Shown here one piece after another: positions 1-6,563 of a stretch of 8,989 nt of DNA. The position numbers and the translations under genes are program-made. The notes under the pieces are model-generated. The model saw only the letters and a list, made by a program, of their open reading frames with translations. It had not been told where the DNA came from and did not search any database. The stretch covers positions 1-8,989 of the forward strand of contig JAOAPW010000157.1 of assembly GCA_025463105.1 (NCBI GenBank), in the 5' to 3' direction. The DNA is from Candidatus Acidiferrum typicum. Lineage in GTDB: Bacteria; Acidobacteriota; Terriglobia; Acidiferrales; UBA7541. Positions within the stretch are counted from its first letter, which is position 1. Every line of letters starts with the position of its first letter.

Positions 1-1441
1 CGTTGATGAGCGTGGGGGTAATGACATAGTTGTAGGCGACCGTGAAGCCGATATCCTGTTCCGGCGTCGAATACGATCCAAGCACTGGCGAGCCTGAGAA
101 ATTTCCGCTCGACGTCGCAGGACCGAGGACACTCCGGAGTTTGTACGTGCCACGCGCCCATATGGTTTGTTTCGAGGTCAGGACCTGGTCGATGCGAATG
201 TCTCCCTGGTCGCTGGAGATGGGTGCGGCAAAATTCTGCTGATAATTGTTCGCGAATTTTGTCTGGTCAGTGGCGTGCGGAAACAAATATTGCAGCACAT
301 TCGCCGCAACTGGGGTGATCGGCACGCTGCCACACGGGATCTCCGTGCCGTTTGGCTGATAGATGTGCGCGATGTTTTTAGATGCGAGATAGCCGCAAAG
401 ATTCCCGTTACGCATGTCATCAGTGGGAACGCTTTCGACCACGGGCACTTGCCGGGGCAGGCGAAGGCCTTCATAGCTGACGAAGAAAAATGTCCTATTA
501 TGTCCGTTATATAGATGAGGGATGCTCAGCGGCCCGCCGAAAAAACCGCCAAAATCATTCATCACCAGCGCGGGCTTTGATTTCGCAAAAGGATTCCCAG
601 CGTTGAGCGCAGCGTTTTCATGATTCTCAAAAAGACCGCCGTGGTACGCATTCGTTCCGGCTTTCGAGACCGTGGTGATATCGGTGATTCCTCCATATTC
701 GGCGGAATTGTTCACTTCGCTGACACGGATTTCAGCGATGGAGCTAAAGGCGGGGAAAAGCTCATTGATCGGAGAGCTGCCATTGATGGCCATGGTGCTG
801 ATGCCATCCACACTGATGGAGAGCAGGCTTGGCTTTGTTCCCGAAACCGAGATGTTGCCGGCAGAGTCGGTCTGCACGCCCGGCTGCGTGGTCAGCGTCG
901 TGATGGGACTGGTCGAGCCTGTGCTGTGGGAAGTGATTGCGATTGGCAGATCCACAAGTTCGCGGCCCGTCTTGGTTTCCGCAATGTTGGAAACGTCGGT
1001 TTCGATCACGGCGCCGCCGGATTCCACGACATTTATTGATTCAGTCTGCGTGCTGACTTTGAGTTGGACGTCGACGCGTTTTGTTTCCCGAGCCTGCAAA
1101 TCCAGCGTTTCAATCTGAGCTTTTTCGAAGCCAGGCGCTTCGACAAACAACTGGTAACTTCCTGGCTCCAAATTGTTGAACGAATAGTTTCCCGTGGGAT
1201 CGGCAATTGCTGTCCGGCTTGCGGAAGTTCCCCTATTGGACAGCGAAACAGCCGCATGCGGGAGAACATTCGCGGCAGCGTCCTTCACGGTCCCGAGAAT
1301 GGTTCCAAAAGTAGACTGAGCGGAAACCGTGCCGGTGAATAAGAGCGCGGCCAATACGGCCATTAACGCTTTGACTAGTAAAATCCCCCATGCCGGCTCC
1401 GTTCGCTTTCCTGATTTTATATGCCGATCAGAACAAATCAT
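1..1441 (-). CDS. TonB-dependent receptor, Oar-like, with carboxypeptidase-regulatory-like domain (C-terminus beyond window)
   Basis: Outer-membrane receptor; the first 480 codons are present and the C-terminus lies beyond the left edge. Reading the minus strand from ATG 1441-1439: residues 1-41 form a long signal peptide (basic N-region, hydrophobic LMAVLAALLFTG core, cleavage near VSA/Q). Residues about 43-125 form a carboxypeptidase-regulatory-like beta-sandwich (GTILGTVKDAAANVLPHA; GNYSFNNLEPGSYQLFVEAP). Residues about 140-260 are the plug (GRELVDLPIA; TTQPGVQTDSAG; SVDGI; AEIRVSEVNNSAEYGG). The barrel starts at GTNAYHGGLFENHENAALN and continues through DFGGFFGGPLSIP and RTFFFVSYEGLR, typical of Acidobacterial receptors of about 1,000-1,200 residues. 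I chose this start because GGAG sits 7 nt upstream; the internal ATG at 1363 has no ribosome site and would leave a signal peptide without positive charge. Substrate unknown; a TonB gene lies about 3.5 kb away. Confidence 0.9.
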   Translation of the reverse strand, partial: MICSDRHIKSGKRTEPAWGILLVKALMAVLAALLFTGTVSAQSTFGTILGTVKDAAANVLPHAAVSLSNRGTSASRTAIADPTGNYSFNNLEPGSYQLFVEAPGFEKAQIETLDLQARETKRVDVQLKVSTQTESINVVESGGAVIETDVSNIAETKTGRELVDLPIAITSHSTGSTSPITTLTTQPGVQTDSAGNISVSGTKPSLLSISVDGISTMAINGSSPINELFPAFSSIAEIRVSEVNNSAEYGGITDITTVSKAGTNAYHGGLFENHENAALNAGNPFAKSKPALVMNDFGGFFGGPLSIPHLYNGHNRTFFFVSYEGLRLPRQVPVVESVPTDDMRNGNLCGYLASKNIAHIYQPNGTEIPCGSVPITPVAANVLQYLFPHATDQTKFANNYQQNFAAPISSDQGDIRIDQVLTSKQTIWARGTYKLRSVLGPATSSGNFSGSPVLGSYSTPEQDIGFTVAYNYVITPTLIN

Positions 1442-1448
1442 CGTGGCG

Positions 1449-1452
1449 CTCC
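1449..1452 (-). promoter_or_regulatory. Ribosome binding site of the TonB-dependent receptor
   Basis: GGAG on the minus strand, 7 nt before ATG 1441-1439. It fixes the start 26 codons upstream of the internal ATG at 1363, giving a signal peptide with Lys and Arg ahead of the hydrophobic core. Confidence 0.6.
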
Positions 1453-1583
1453 ATCAGAGGTTTAGATTCGAGCGCACGAGTTCCGCCGACTGCGGCACGC
1501 GCGCACCCGTAACCACATTTTCGCTACCAACAGGAAACCGTCGAGCACACCTCAGAAATCAAGGCGCATACATTTGCCCGCTG

Positions 1584-1662
1584 TTACCCCGCGACTTGGG
1601 TAAGCTCCTCGTGGAGCGCTACGTATTTATTGGGATGGACACAACTCAGTGTCCTGAAGGAC
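1584..1662 (-). repeat. Cluster of small hairpins in the probable receptor leader
   Basis: Four short perfect inverted repeats lie within 80 bp: TTACCC (1584-1589) with GGGTAA (1598-1603); GCTCC (1604-1608) with GGAGC (1613-1617); GGACAC (1637-1642) with GTGTCC (1649-1654); GTCCT (1651-1655) with AGGAC (1658-1662). The last two share GTCC (1651-1654), so they exclude each other. They lie 140-220 bp upstream of the receptor start, where a long 5' leader could run. No T-tract follows, so they are not obvious terminators. Confidence 0.35.
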
Positions 1663-2051
1663 CGCCAAAAGAACCGCACCACGAATCCTGAAGCACTTCA
1701 TCTCACTCTCACGAAGAATGAGAAGACCGACCGTTCAAGAATCGTGGGGGAATCCTGCGGCGTGAGTGCCCAAAATGCAAACTCAAATTTCAAATTGCGA
1801 TCATCGTGATTATCGATGCGAAAACTTTCGACCGCATTCGTGCCGGCGGTCGATGTGTGGGAACATGCCGCAATCTATTTTCATGACCGGGCTCTTTGCG
1901 CGCGCGAAAAGAAATTCGCGATGCCTGCAATCCGAAACTTGAATTTGCCTTCCTGCCGCAACAACGCACACGATGGACGCAGGCCGCGATGCCTCTCTTG
2001 TGCACTCCTGCGTAATTTGTGAATCACGAATTTCAGATTGGCAGGCAGAAA

Positions 2052-3815
2052 GTGTCCGCGAAAAAAACCGCAATCCCGTTTGCCCAGTATCGGCGCGCAC
2101 TCGTGTACGTGGCGCCGTATTGGCGTGGATTGCTGCTCGTGCTGGTCCTCGGACTTTTTTCCACGGGTGTGGGGCTCGCGCAGCCTTATATTTCGCGGCT
2201 CCTGATTGATGATGCGCTGCTCCGCCGGAACCCGCGCGCCCTCGGCCAGATCGCCATCCTGATGGTCTTGGTGAGTGTGGCCGGCTATATCCTCAACACC
2301 GTTTCCAGCTATCGCTACGTCAAGCTGTCCGCGGAATGCCTCTTCGACATGCGGCTCGCCGTCTATCGCCATCTCCAACGGCTCTCTCCCCGCTACTACA
2401 CGAAGACAAAGATGGGCGATATCGTATCGCGCATCAATAACGATATCGGCGAAGTGCAGCGGGTCTGCTCCGATACGCTGCTTTCTATCCTATCGAACAT
2501 ATTGTTTCTCGTGGGCAGCGTCGCGATCATGGCATCGCTGAACTGGCGATTGTTTCTGACCAGCGTGGCGCTGCTTCCCGTCGGGATTTTCGCCCTTCGG
2601 CATTACCAGGGCAGACTTGCCGCCAAGACCAAGGATCTTCGCGAGCGCAGCTCGGATCTCGGAAGTTTCCTGATCGAAACTCTGTTTGGCATGCGTCTGG
2701 TCGTCGCCTCCGGCAATGAAGAATATGAAGCGGAAGCATTCCGGAAACACAATGCGAGATTTGTGCAGTCGCTACTGTCGATGCAACTGCTGTCATTTCT
2801 CGCCAGCGCTCTTCCTAGCACTGCTTTGACTCTCTCGACTGCAATCGTCTTTTTTTACGGAGGCAAACTTGTAATTGCCGGTCAGCTTACCATCGGCGGG
2901 CTGGTTGCGTTCATGGCCTACCACATGCGGCTGCTGTCGCCCGTGCAGAATCTCCTCGGCATCTATACGAATCTCCTGACAGGCGGAGTGGCTCTGGGAC
3001 GCGTGTTCGAGATCCTCGACGTTCCCGTCGAGGTGAGAGAATCTGCGCGTGCCGTCGCGATAGGCTCCGTGCGCGGCGAAATCACCTTTGATCGTGTCCG
3101 CTTCCGCTACTCGGAAAATGTCTCTGTCATCGATGATGTCACTTTCCAGATTCCGGCCGGGGCCCTTTGTGTCATTGCCGGTCCAAGTGGGACGGGGAAG
3201 TCCACCCTGGCGGACCTGCTTCTGCGCTTTTACGATCCGCAGTCCGGCCGCATCGCGATTGACGGTCACGACTTGCGCGAAATCCGACTGGCTGACCTTC
3301 GACACCACATCGCAGTGGTCGAACAGGTTCCTTATTTTTTTCGCGCGAGTGTGAAAGAAAATATCGCCTATGGCAGGCCGAATTCGACTCTGCGGGATAT
3401 TCGGACGTGCGCCCGTGCGGGTGCGATTGACGACTTCATTCAATCCCTTCCGGATGGCTACAACACGATCATCGGGGAACGCGGATCGACGATTTCCGTC
3501 GGAGAGCGCCAAAGAATCGCGCTCGCTCGCGCTTTGCTCCGAAATCCCGCGATCCTTATTATGGATGAACCGACTTCGGCGCTGGATCCCGCCTCGGAAG
3601 CCGCGGTCGCTGGCGCATTTGCGCGTGTTCTTGGAGGCCGCACGTCCGTCTTGATCACACATCATATGTCTTTGGTGGAATTGGCTGATTTCGCCGTGGT
3701 CATGGATGGGGGACGGATTGTGGAGTCGGGAACTCCGCGCGAACTGCTCTCACGTGAGAGCTATCTTTCACGCCAGTTCCAACTTGCCCGAGTCACCGCG
3801 GGGCCCCGCAAGTGA
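2052..3815 (+). CDS. ABC exporter, fused permease-ATPase (MsbA-like)
   Basis: Complete half-transporter of 587 residues in the inner membrane, acting as a homodimer to export a lipid, peptide or other substrate. Six membrane segments fall at about residues 26-46, 67-90, 145-163, 165-185, 245-265 and 270-290. The ATPase follows: Walker A GPSGTGKST at 377-385, Q-loop Gln 425, signature ISVGERQ at 481-487 (in place of LSGGQ), Walker B ILIMDEP at 501-507, D-loop SALD at 509-512, switch His 537. All catalytic residues are present. I prefer GTG 2052 (AGG 6 nt upstream, then a short basic N-terminus); an in-frame GTG at 2019 would add 11 residues but has no ribosome site. It is convergent with the oxidoreductase, 29 bp apart, and divergent from the receptor. 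QhpF-like export is one possibility; substrate unproven. Confidence 0.93.
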   Translation: MSAKKTAIPFAQYRRALVYVAPYWRGLLLVLVLGLFSTGVGLAQPYISRLLIDDALLRRNPRALGQIAILMVLVSVAGYILNTVSSYRYVKLSAECLFDMRLAVYRHLQRLSPRYYTKTKMGDIVSRINNDIGEVQRVCSDTLLSILSNILFLVGSVAIMASLNWRLFLTSVALLPVGIFALRHYQGRLAAKTKDLRERSSDLGSFLIETLFGMRLVVASGNEEYEAEAFRKHNARFVQSLLSMQLLSFLASALPSTALTLSTAIVFFYGGKLVIAGQLTIGGLVAFMAYHMRLLSPVQNLLGIYTNLLTGGVALGRVFEILDVPVEVRESARAVAIGSVRGEITFDRVRFRYSENVSVIDDVTFQIPAGALCVIAGPSGTGKSTLADLLLRFYDPQSGRIAIDGHDLREIRLADLRHHIAVVEQVPYFFRASVKENIAYGRPNSTLRDIRTCARAGAIDDFIQSLPDGYNTIIGERGSTISVGERQRIALARALLRNPAILIMDEPTSALDPASEAAVAGAFARVLGGRTSVLITHHMSLVELADFAVVMDGGRIVESGTPRELLSRESYLSRQFQLARVTAGPRK

Positions 3816-3844
3816 GCGAGAGTCCGTGGCATTCGCCGACTTCA

Positions 3845-4861
3845 TTATGCGGGGTCGACAGCTTGAAGTTCAAAATCGATTAGACGATAGCGGGATTGCA
3901 GGCCGCGATTGAGCCGCTCCTGCATTAGTTCAACACCTTGTTCAAGCAATTCAAGTTCTGATTCCCAGAATGGCCCGGAATTCCCGCGGACATAAAAATC
4001 GCGGCACGCTTCAAGGTGACGCAGGAATCCTGCCGTAAGGCGGGAAGAATAATGTGCGAAGAGATCTTCCGCCGCGAAACCTTTCGACATCGCTCGCACA
4101 ACCGCAGATGCAAGGATCGCTTCACGAACGGCGTTCGAGGCGCCTTCGCCGCACACCGGGTCGAAGGCCATCGCGGCAGACCCGCACGCCAGCCATCCGG
4201 GACCATACAAAGCCGAAAGGATGCGGGGATATGCAGGAAATTGTGTCGCGAGACCCTTGACACTCTCGATTTGCATCTCCACCAGACGACTCCTCTCCAG
4301 CTGAACTTCCGGCTCAGCGCCTATGGAAAGCAGAAATGCATTGTCGTCCCCACAGGCCAGCAGAAACAGCCAGCCCGAATCCAGCGATTCGACCCAACAA
4401 GCATCACGGTCCGCGCCGCTTTTGAGCCGGACCGAAATTGCGAATGCGTTCCTTGAACCGAACTTGTAATCGTACGGCAACAAGTCCGACGCGCGAGAGG
4501 TAACGATCGTCCAGCCGGGCTCTTTTCCTTCCATGCTAACGCACGCCGGAACCTTGGGCCAAAGACGGCTCAAGAGTTCCTCTTCGGAAACCGCCACAGC
4601 GGAATGTGGGATGGTTTGCGTCCTCGATTGACGCCCCCAGGACACGATACGTTTTCGTATTTGGGGAAATCCCCGGAACAAGTCGCGGTCCTCGAAGACG
4701 TCACGCAAAAGGAGTTGCGTGCTCTCGCTGACAAGAATGGTGGGGAGCTTGGCTCTCGCCGTTTTGGCAAGGGCAACCTCGAAGCCATTCGCGCGCAATA
4801 GGCGGGCGCAGCTGCAAGCCGCGATTCCATCACCCTGAATGAGGATCGTATCCGGCGTCAC
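3845..4861 (-). CDS. FAD-dependent oxidoreductase/monooxygenase, tryptophan-halogenase/QhpG-like superfamily
   Basis: 338 residues, probably a cytoplasmic flavoprotein. An N-terminal Rossmann beta-alpha-beta motif, ILIQGDGIAACSCARLL (residues 6-22), binds FAD ADP; its third glycine is Ala (GxGxxA). The second FAD motif is CGSAAMAFDPVCGEGA starting near residue 226, where the usual GD is G227-S228; the PxxGxG part that contacts the flavin is kept. The segment after it (NAVREAILASAVVRAM) resembles flavin monooxygenases of the halogenase, LodB and QhpG group. No halogenase WxWxIP motif is seen, so halogenation is unlikely. The start is GTG, supported by GGAG 9 nt upstream. It follows TonB on the same strand after 114 bp and converges on the ABC exporter. 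Hydroxylation of a peptidyl or small aromatic substrate is the favoured guess; the superfamily is fairly sure, the reaction is not. Confidence 0.75.
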   Translation of the reverse strand: MTPDTILIQGDGIAACSCARLLRANGFEVALAKTARAKLPTILVSESTQLLLRDVFEDRDLFRGFPQIRKRIVSWGRQSRTQTIPHSAVAVSEEELLSRLWPKVPACVSMEGKEPGWTIVTSRASDLLPYDYKFGSRNAFAISVRLKSGADRDACWVESLDSGWLFLLACGDDNAFLLSIGAEPEVQLERSRLVEMQIESVKGLATQFPAYPRILSALYGPGWLACGSAAMAFDPVCGEGASNAVREAILASAVVRAMSKGFAAEDLFAHYSSRLTAGFLRHLEACRDFYVRGNSGPFWESELELLEQGVELMQERLNRGLQSRYRLIDFELQAVDPA

Positions 4862-4918
4862 GGCACCTGTCTCCGACCGGCTTATTTGCGCGGCGCAACA
4901 AGATGGGCGGATTGCGCG

Positions 4919-4936
4919 GGACGGGGAGGTCCGTCC
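4919..4936 (-). repeat. Intercistronic hairpin between tonB-like gene and oxidoreductase
   Basis: Perfect 6-bp stem GGACGG/CCGTCC with a 6-nt loop. Read on the transcribed minus strand the loop is ACCTCC, complementary to a Shine-Dalgarno GGAGGT. It sits in the 114-bp gap about 60 nt before the oxidoreductase GTG. A second possible stem GCGCAA/TTGCGC follows towards the gene. No T-run follows, so an RNA-processing or expression-balancing role is likelier than termination; this is inference. Confidence 0.4.
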
Positions 4937-4975
4937 ATTTGCAAACCGCCCTGGAAAATTCGTCCTGGTATTCGA

Positions 4976-5818
4976 CTATTCCGCGTGGAAATTCACTTCC
5001 ACACGCAGGTCCACCGGTGTTGGCTGGCCGTCTAAAACGGTGGGTTCGTATTTTCTCTGCGATACAGCTTTCATCGCAGCGGGTATCAGCAGCGGATGTC
5101 CGCTGATTGCTTTCTCCTCGATGACGTTGCCGTGTTCATCGATAATCGCTTCAATCACCACGATCCCCTGGATGCGCGACTGCTTCGCCAGGATCGGATA
5201 CACTGGCGCGGGACCGAATAGCAATCGTGGCGGCTTCACGTTGCCACCGATGGTTACCGGCTTCCTGGGTCCTTCCGCCACCACCGGCGCTGCCGGAGCG
5301 GCGACGCCGTTCATCACGCCGCCGAGTACGCCGCCAATTTGTCCGCCTGTGACTCCACCAGGCACGCCGCCCGCCACGCCCACGAATGCTTCTTCCGGGA
5401 CCGCCGCATCGGGAGCCGTGACGACGGCCTTCGGGACAAAGGATGGCGCCGTCAATTTTCCCGGTGTGAAAGTTTTCGGAATTGCGCGCACGACGCGCGG
5501 CGCCGCTGACGGAGGGGGCGGGGGCGGCGCCGCAGCGGGCGGAAGCGGCGCTACCAGCAATGTCATATTTAGTCTCTGCATATTTAGCCCCTGTGAAAAA
5601 TACAGTGGCATTAGCAGCAGCAAAATTAATACGCCCAGATGCGCGCTAAGCGAAACGGCCCACTTTAGCGGGTGGCGTTTCTGGCGCACAGAGCTCCCCT
5701 CCAAAATCGCATCGGCAAAAACTTCCTGTTGTGAAGCCTGCGTTGGAGGCAGCACGACACTTCGCCTCGGGCTCGCACCAGGCATATCCCCCAAAAAGAA
5801 AACGTGCTGGTTTAACAT
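4976..5818 (-). CDS. tonB: TonB family energy-transducing protein
   Basis: 280 residues spanning inner membrane and periplasm; it passes proton-motive energy from ExbB/ExbD to TonB-dependent receptors. Order: a 52-residue cytoplasmic N-terminus, longer than in E. coli TonB; one membrane helix at 53-74 carrying Ser56-x3-His60, the same spacing as the S16/H20 pair needed for coupling; a Pro-rich stretch (91-107 with six consecutive Pro); a Gly-rich linker (147-172) with GG every four residues, five times; and a TonB C-terminal domain (about 195-278) with PVYPILAKQSRIQGIVVIEA, DEHGNV and YEPTVLDGQP. Start ATG 5818 is fixed by GGGAGG 7 nt upstream; the longer reading from TTG 5845 is unlikely because its codons include that ribosome site. 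No exbB or exbD is in the window. It probably leads a transcript that includes the FAD oxidoreductase; the receptor at 1-1441 is a candidate partner. Confidence 0.9.
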   Translation of the reverse strand: MLNQHVFFLGDMPGASPRRSVVLPPTQASQQEVFADAILEGSSVRQKRHPLKWAVSLSAHLGVLILLLLMPLYFSQGLNMQRLNMTLLVAPLPPAAAPPPPPPSAAPRVVRAIPKTFTPGKLTAPSFVPKAVVTAPDAAVPEEAFVGVAGGVPGGVTGGQIGGVLGGVMNGVAAPAAPVVAEGPRKPVTIGGNVKPPRLLFGPAPVYPILAKQSRIQGIVVIEAIIDEHGNVIEEKAISGHPLLIPAAMKAVSQRKYEPTVLDGQPTPVDLRVEVNFHAE

Positions 5819-5825
5819 CAGAGAT

Positions 5826-5831
5826 CCTCCC
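5826..5831 (-). promoter_or_regulatory. Strong ribosome binding site of the TonB gene
   Basis: GGGAGG on the minus strand, 7 nt before ATG 5818. It is the strongest Shine-Dalgarno noticed in the window and decides the start against an in-frame TTG at 5845. Confidence 0.75.
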
Positions 5832-6299
5832 TTTTCGTTTGACAAAACAACTGCACTGCTTCCAAGCGGACTCCCCGCTTAAAGTCTGTGTGCAAACCCG
5901 CAAGAATCGATTTCCACATCCCTTTTGTATTTCCGTTTTTGTTGAAGCTGCTCAACGTGCGCGCTTCTACAAAAAATACAAGCTGTGGGAAACGAGTTGA
6001 CACACAGATTCTTAAGTCACACTGTTCAGTGCATCGATATGATTAGGACACGACACTGTGCCCGGGAGTGCTCAAGTCGAACGAAACTGCGTAGGAAATC
6101 CTCGTTTCATCGCGGAAAAGAGAAGTAAAAGCAATTGCAGCAAGAACCGACTCACTTAGCCATCTATAATTTGCACTGCCTCGCTCAATATGTGCAAACT
6201 CAAAATACGAATCAAGAGAATCCAAAATCGTTATTTTCCGGCAGATTCCCTTCTGATGGCCTGGCTGCGCGTTCCAGTACCAGGTTAAGTGAGAGAGAA

Positions 6300-6314
6300 T
6301 TCACCTGAGGTGAA
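6300..6314. promoter_or_regulatory. 15-bp palindrome TTCACCT-G-AGGTGAA, possible operator
   Basis: Perfect 7-bp arms around one central base, the form of a site for a dimeric repressor. It lies about 330 bp upstream of the HTH gene and about 480 bp upstream of TonB, so which gene it serves is unclear. Confidence 0.35.
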
Positions 6315-6366
6315 CATTCGCGATGCGGATGATAGAGAAGTTAGCTCGTGGGGTGGGTAGCGATAC

Positions 6367-6392
6367 CGGGAAACGGTTGTTAGAATTTCCCG
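6367..6392. repeat. Inverted repeat CGGGAAA / TTTCCCG
   Basis: Perfect 7-bp arms at 6367-6373 and 6386-6392 separated by 12 bp, so arm centres are 19 bp apart, close to two helical turns. The same CGGGAA/TTCCCG half-site recurs at 6552-6563, and in shortened form at 6492-6506. Confidence 0.4.
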
Positions 6393-6470
6393 AACCCCAA
6401 TAAAAACTGCTAAATTTATAATTTCCCTATTCTTAAAACTCATGCGAGATCGGTTTTCTTAAATTCTGAA

Positions 6471-6506
6471 GCCGGTTTTTGCCGGGCTTTACCGGGATTT
6501 TCCCGG
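6471..6506. repeat. Helically phased CCGG decamer array with hairpin
   Basis: Three tandem decamers (gccggttttt, gccgggcttt, accgggattt) followed by an inverted copy, tcccgg. CCGG starts at 6472, 6482, 6492 and 6503, one per helical turn, with T-rich tails between. The last two form a perfect palindrome CCGGGA-ttt-TCCCGG (6492-6506). Position about 140-170 bp upstream of the HTH gene suggests protein-binding sites. Confidence 0.5.
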
Positions 6507-6534
6507 CGGGTTACGGCCCATATTTCGTAACCCG
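6507..6534. repeat. 9-bp inverted repeat CGGGTTACG / CGTAACCCG
   Basis: Perfect arms at 6507-6515 and 6526-6534 with a 10-nt spacer, directly abutting the CCGG decamer array. It could be a stem-loop in RNA or a two-half-site operator with centres 19 bp apart. No T-run follows, so a terminator is unlikely. Confidence 0.45.
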
Positions 6535-6551
6535 GTTCGAAGCATACTGCT

Positions 6552-6563
6552 TTCCCGCGGGAA
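6552..6563. promoter_or_regulatory. 12-bp perfect palindrome TTCCCGCGGGAA
   Basis: Perfect dyad made of two abutting TTCCCG half-sites, the same hexamer seen at 6367-6392. It lies about 80 bp upstream of the HTH gene start, where an autoregulatory operator would be expected. Confidence 0.4.

Larger units (their letters stand above)
1442..2051. other. Divergent intergenic region between receptor and ABC exporter
   Basis: About 610 bp without a convincing gene; the reading frames across it are short or shadows, with no recognisable protein. It must hold both promoters, but I find no clear -35/-10 pair. Small inverted repeats cluster in the receptor-side half: TTACCC/GGGTAA (1584-1603), GCTCC/GGAGC around a tetraloop (1604-1617), GGACAC/GTGTCC (1637-1654) and GTCCT/AGGAC (1651-1662). 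No riboswitch consensus (cobalamin, TPP, FMN) was recognised. Confidence 0.5.

Noticed and set aside
672..1118. 148-codon plus-strand frame
   Set aside because: Antisense to the plug domain of the receptor, which reads through perfectly on the minus strand.
1329..1691. 120-codon plus-strand frame across the receptor start and intergenic region
   Set aside because: Overlaps the receptor signal peptide, no ribosome site and no protein-like features.
1442..1740. Cobalamin riboswitch ahead of the TonB-dependent receptor
   Set aside because: Looked for the B12-box and conserved core on the minus strand and did not find them.
1881..2378. 165-codon minus-strand frame over the exporter start
   Set aside because: Mostly antisense to the first membrane segments; His/Arg-rich composition typical of shadow frames.
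2793..3665. 290-codon minus-strand frame inside the ABC exporter
   Set aside because: Antisense shadow of the ATPase domain, with no recognisable motif.
3816..3844. Bidirectional terminator between the convergent exporter and oxidoreductase
   Set aside because: Only 29 bp with no stem longer than 3 bp and no T-run, so the transcripts probably overlap.
4839..5882. 347-codon plus-strand frame rich in Pro, Thr and Gly
   Set aside because: It lies antisense to TonB, whose domains, membrane helix and ribosome site are clear; the composition is a shadow of the Gly/Pro-rich TonB codons.
6043..6225. 60-codon minus-strand frame in the AT-rich intergenic region
   Set aside because: Starts only at TTG without a ribosome site, and the frame upstream has no ATG before a stop. 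It reads somewhat protein-like, so a remnant is not excluded.
6471..6534. CRISPR-like array
   Set aside because: Units are only 10 bp with no spacers; it is a phased operator-like repeat.
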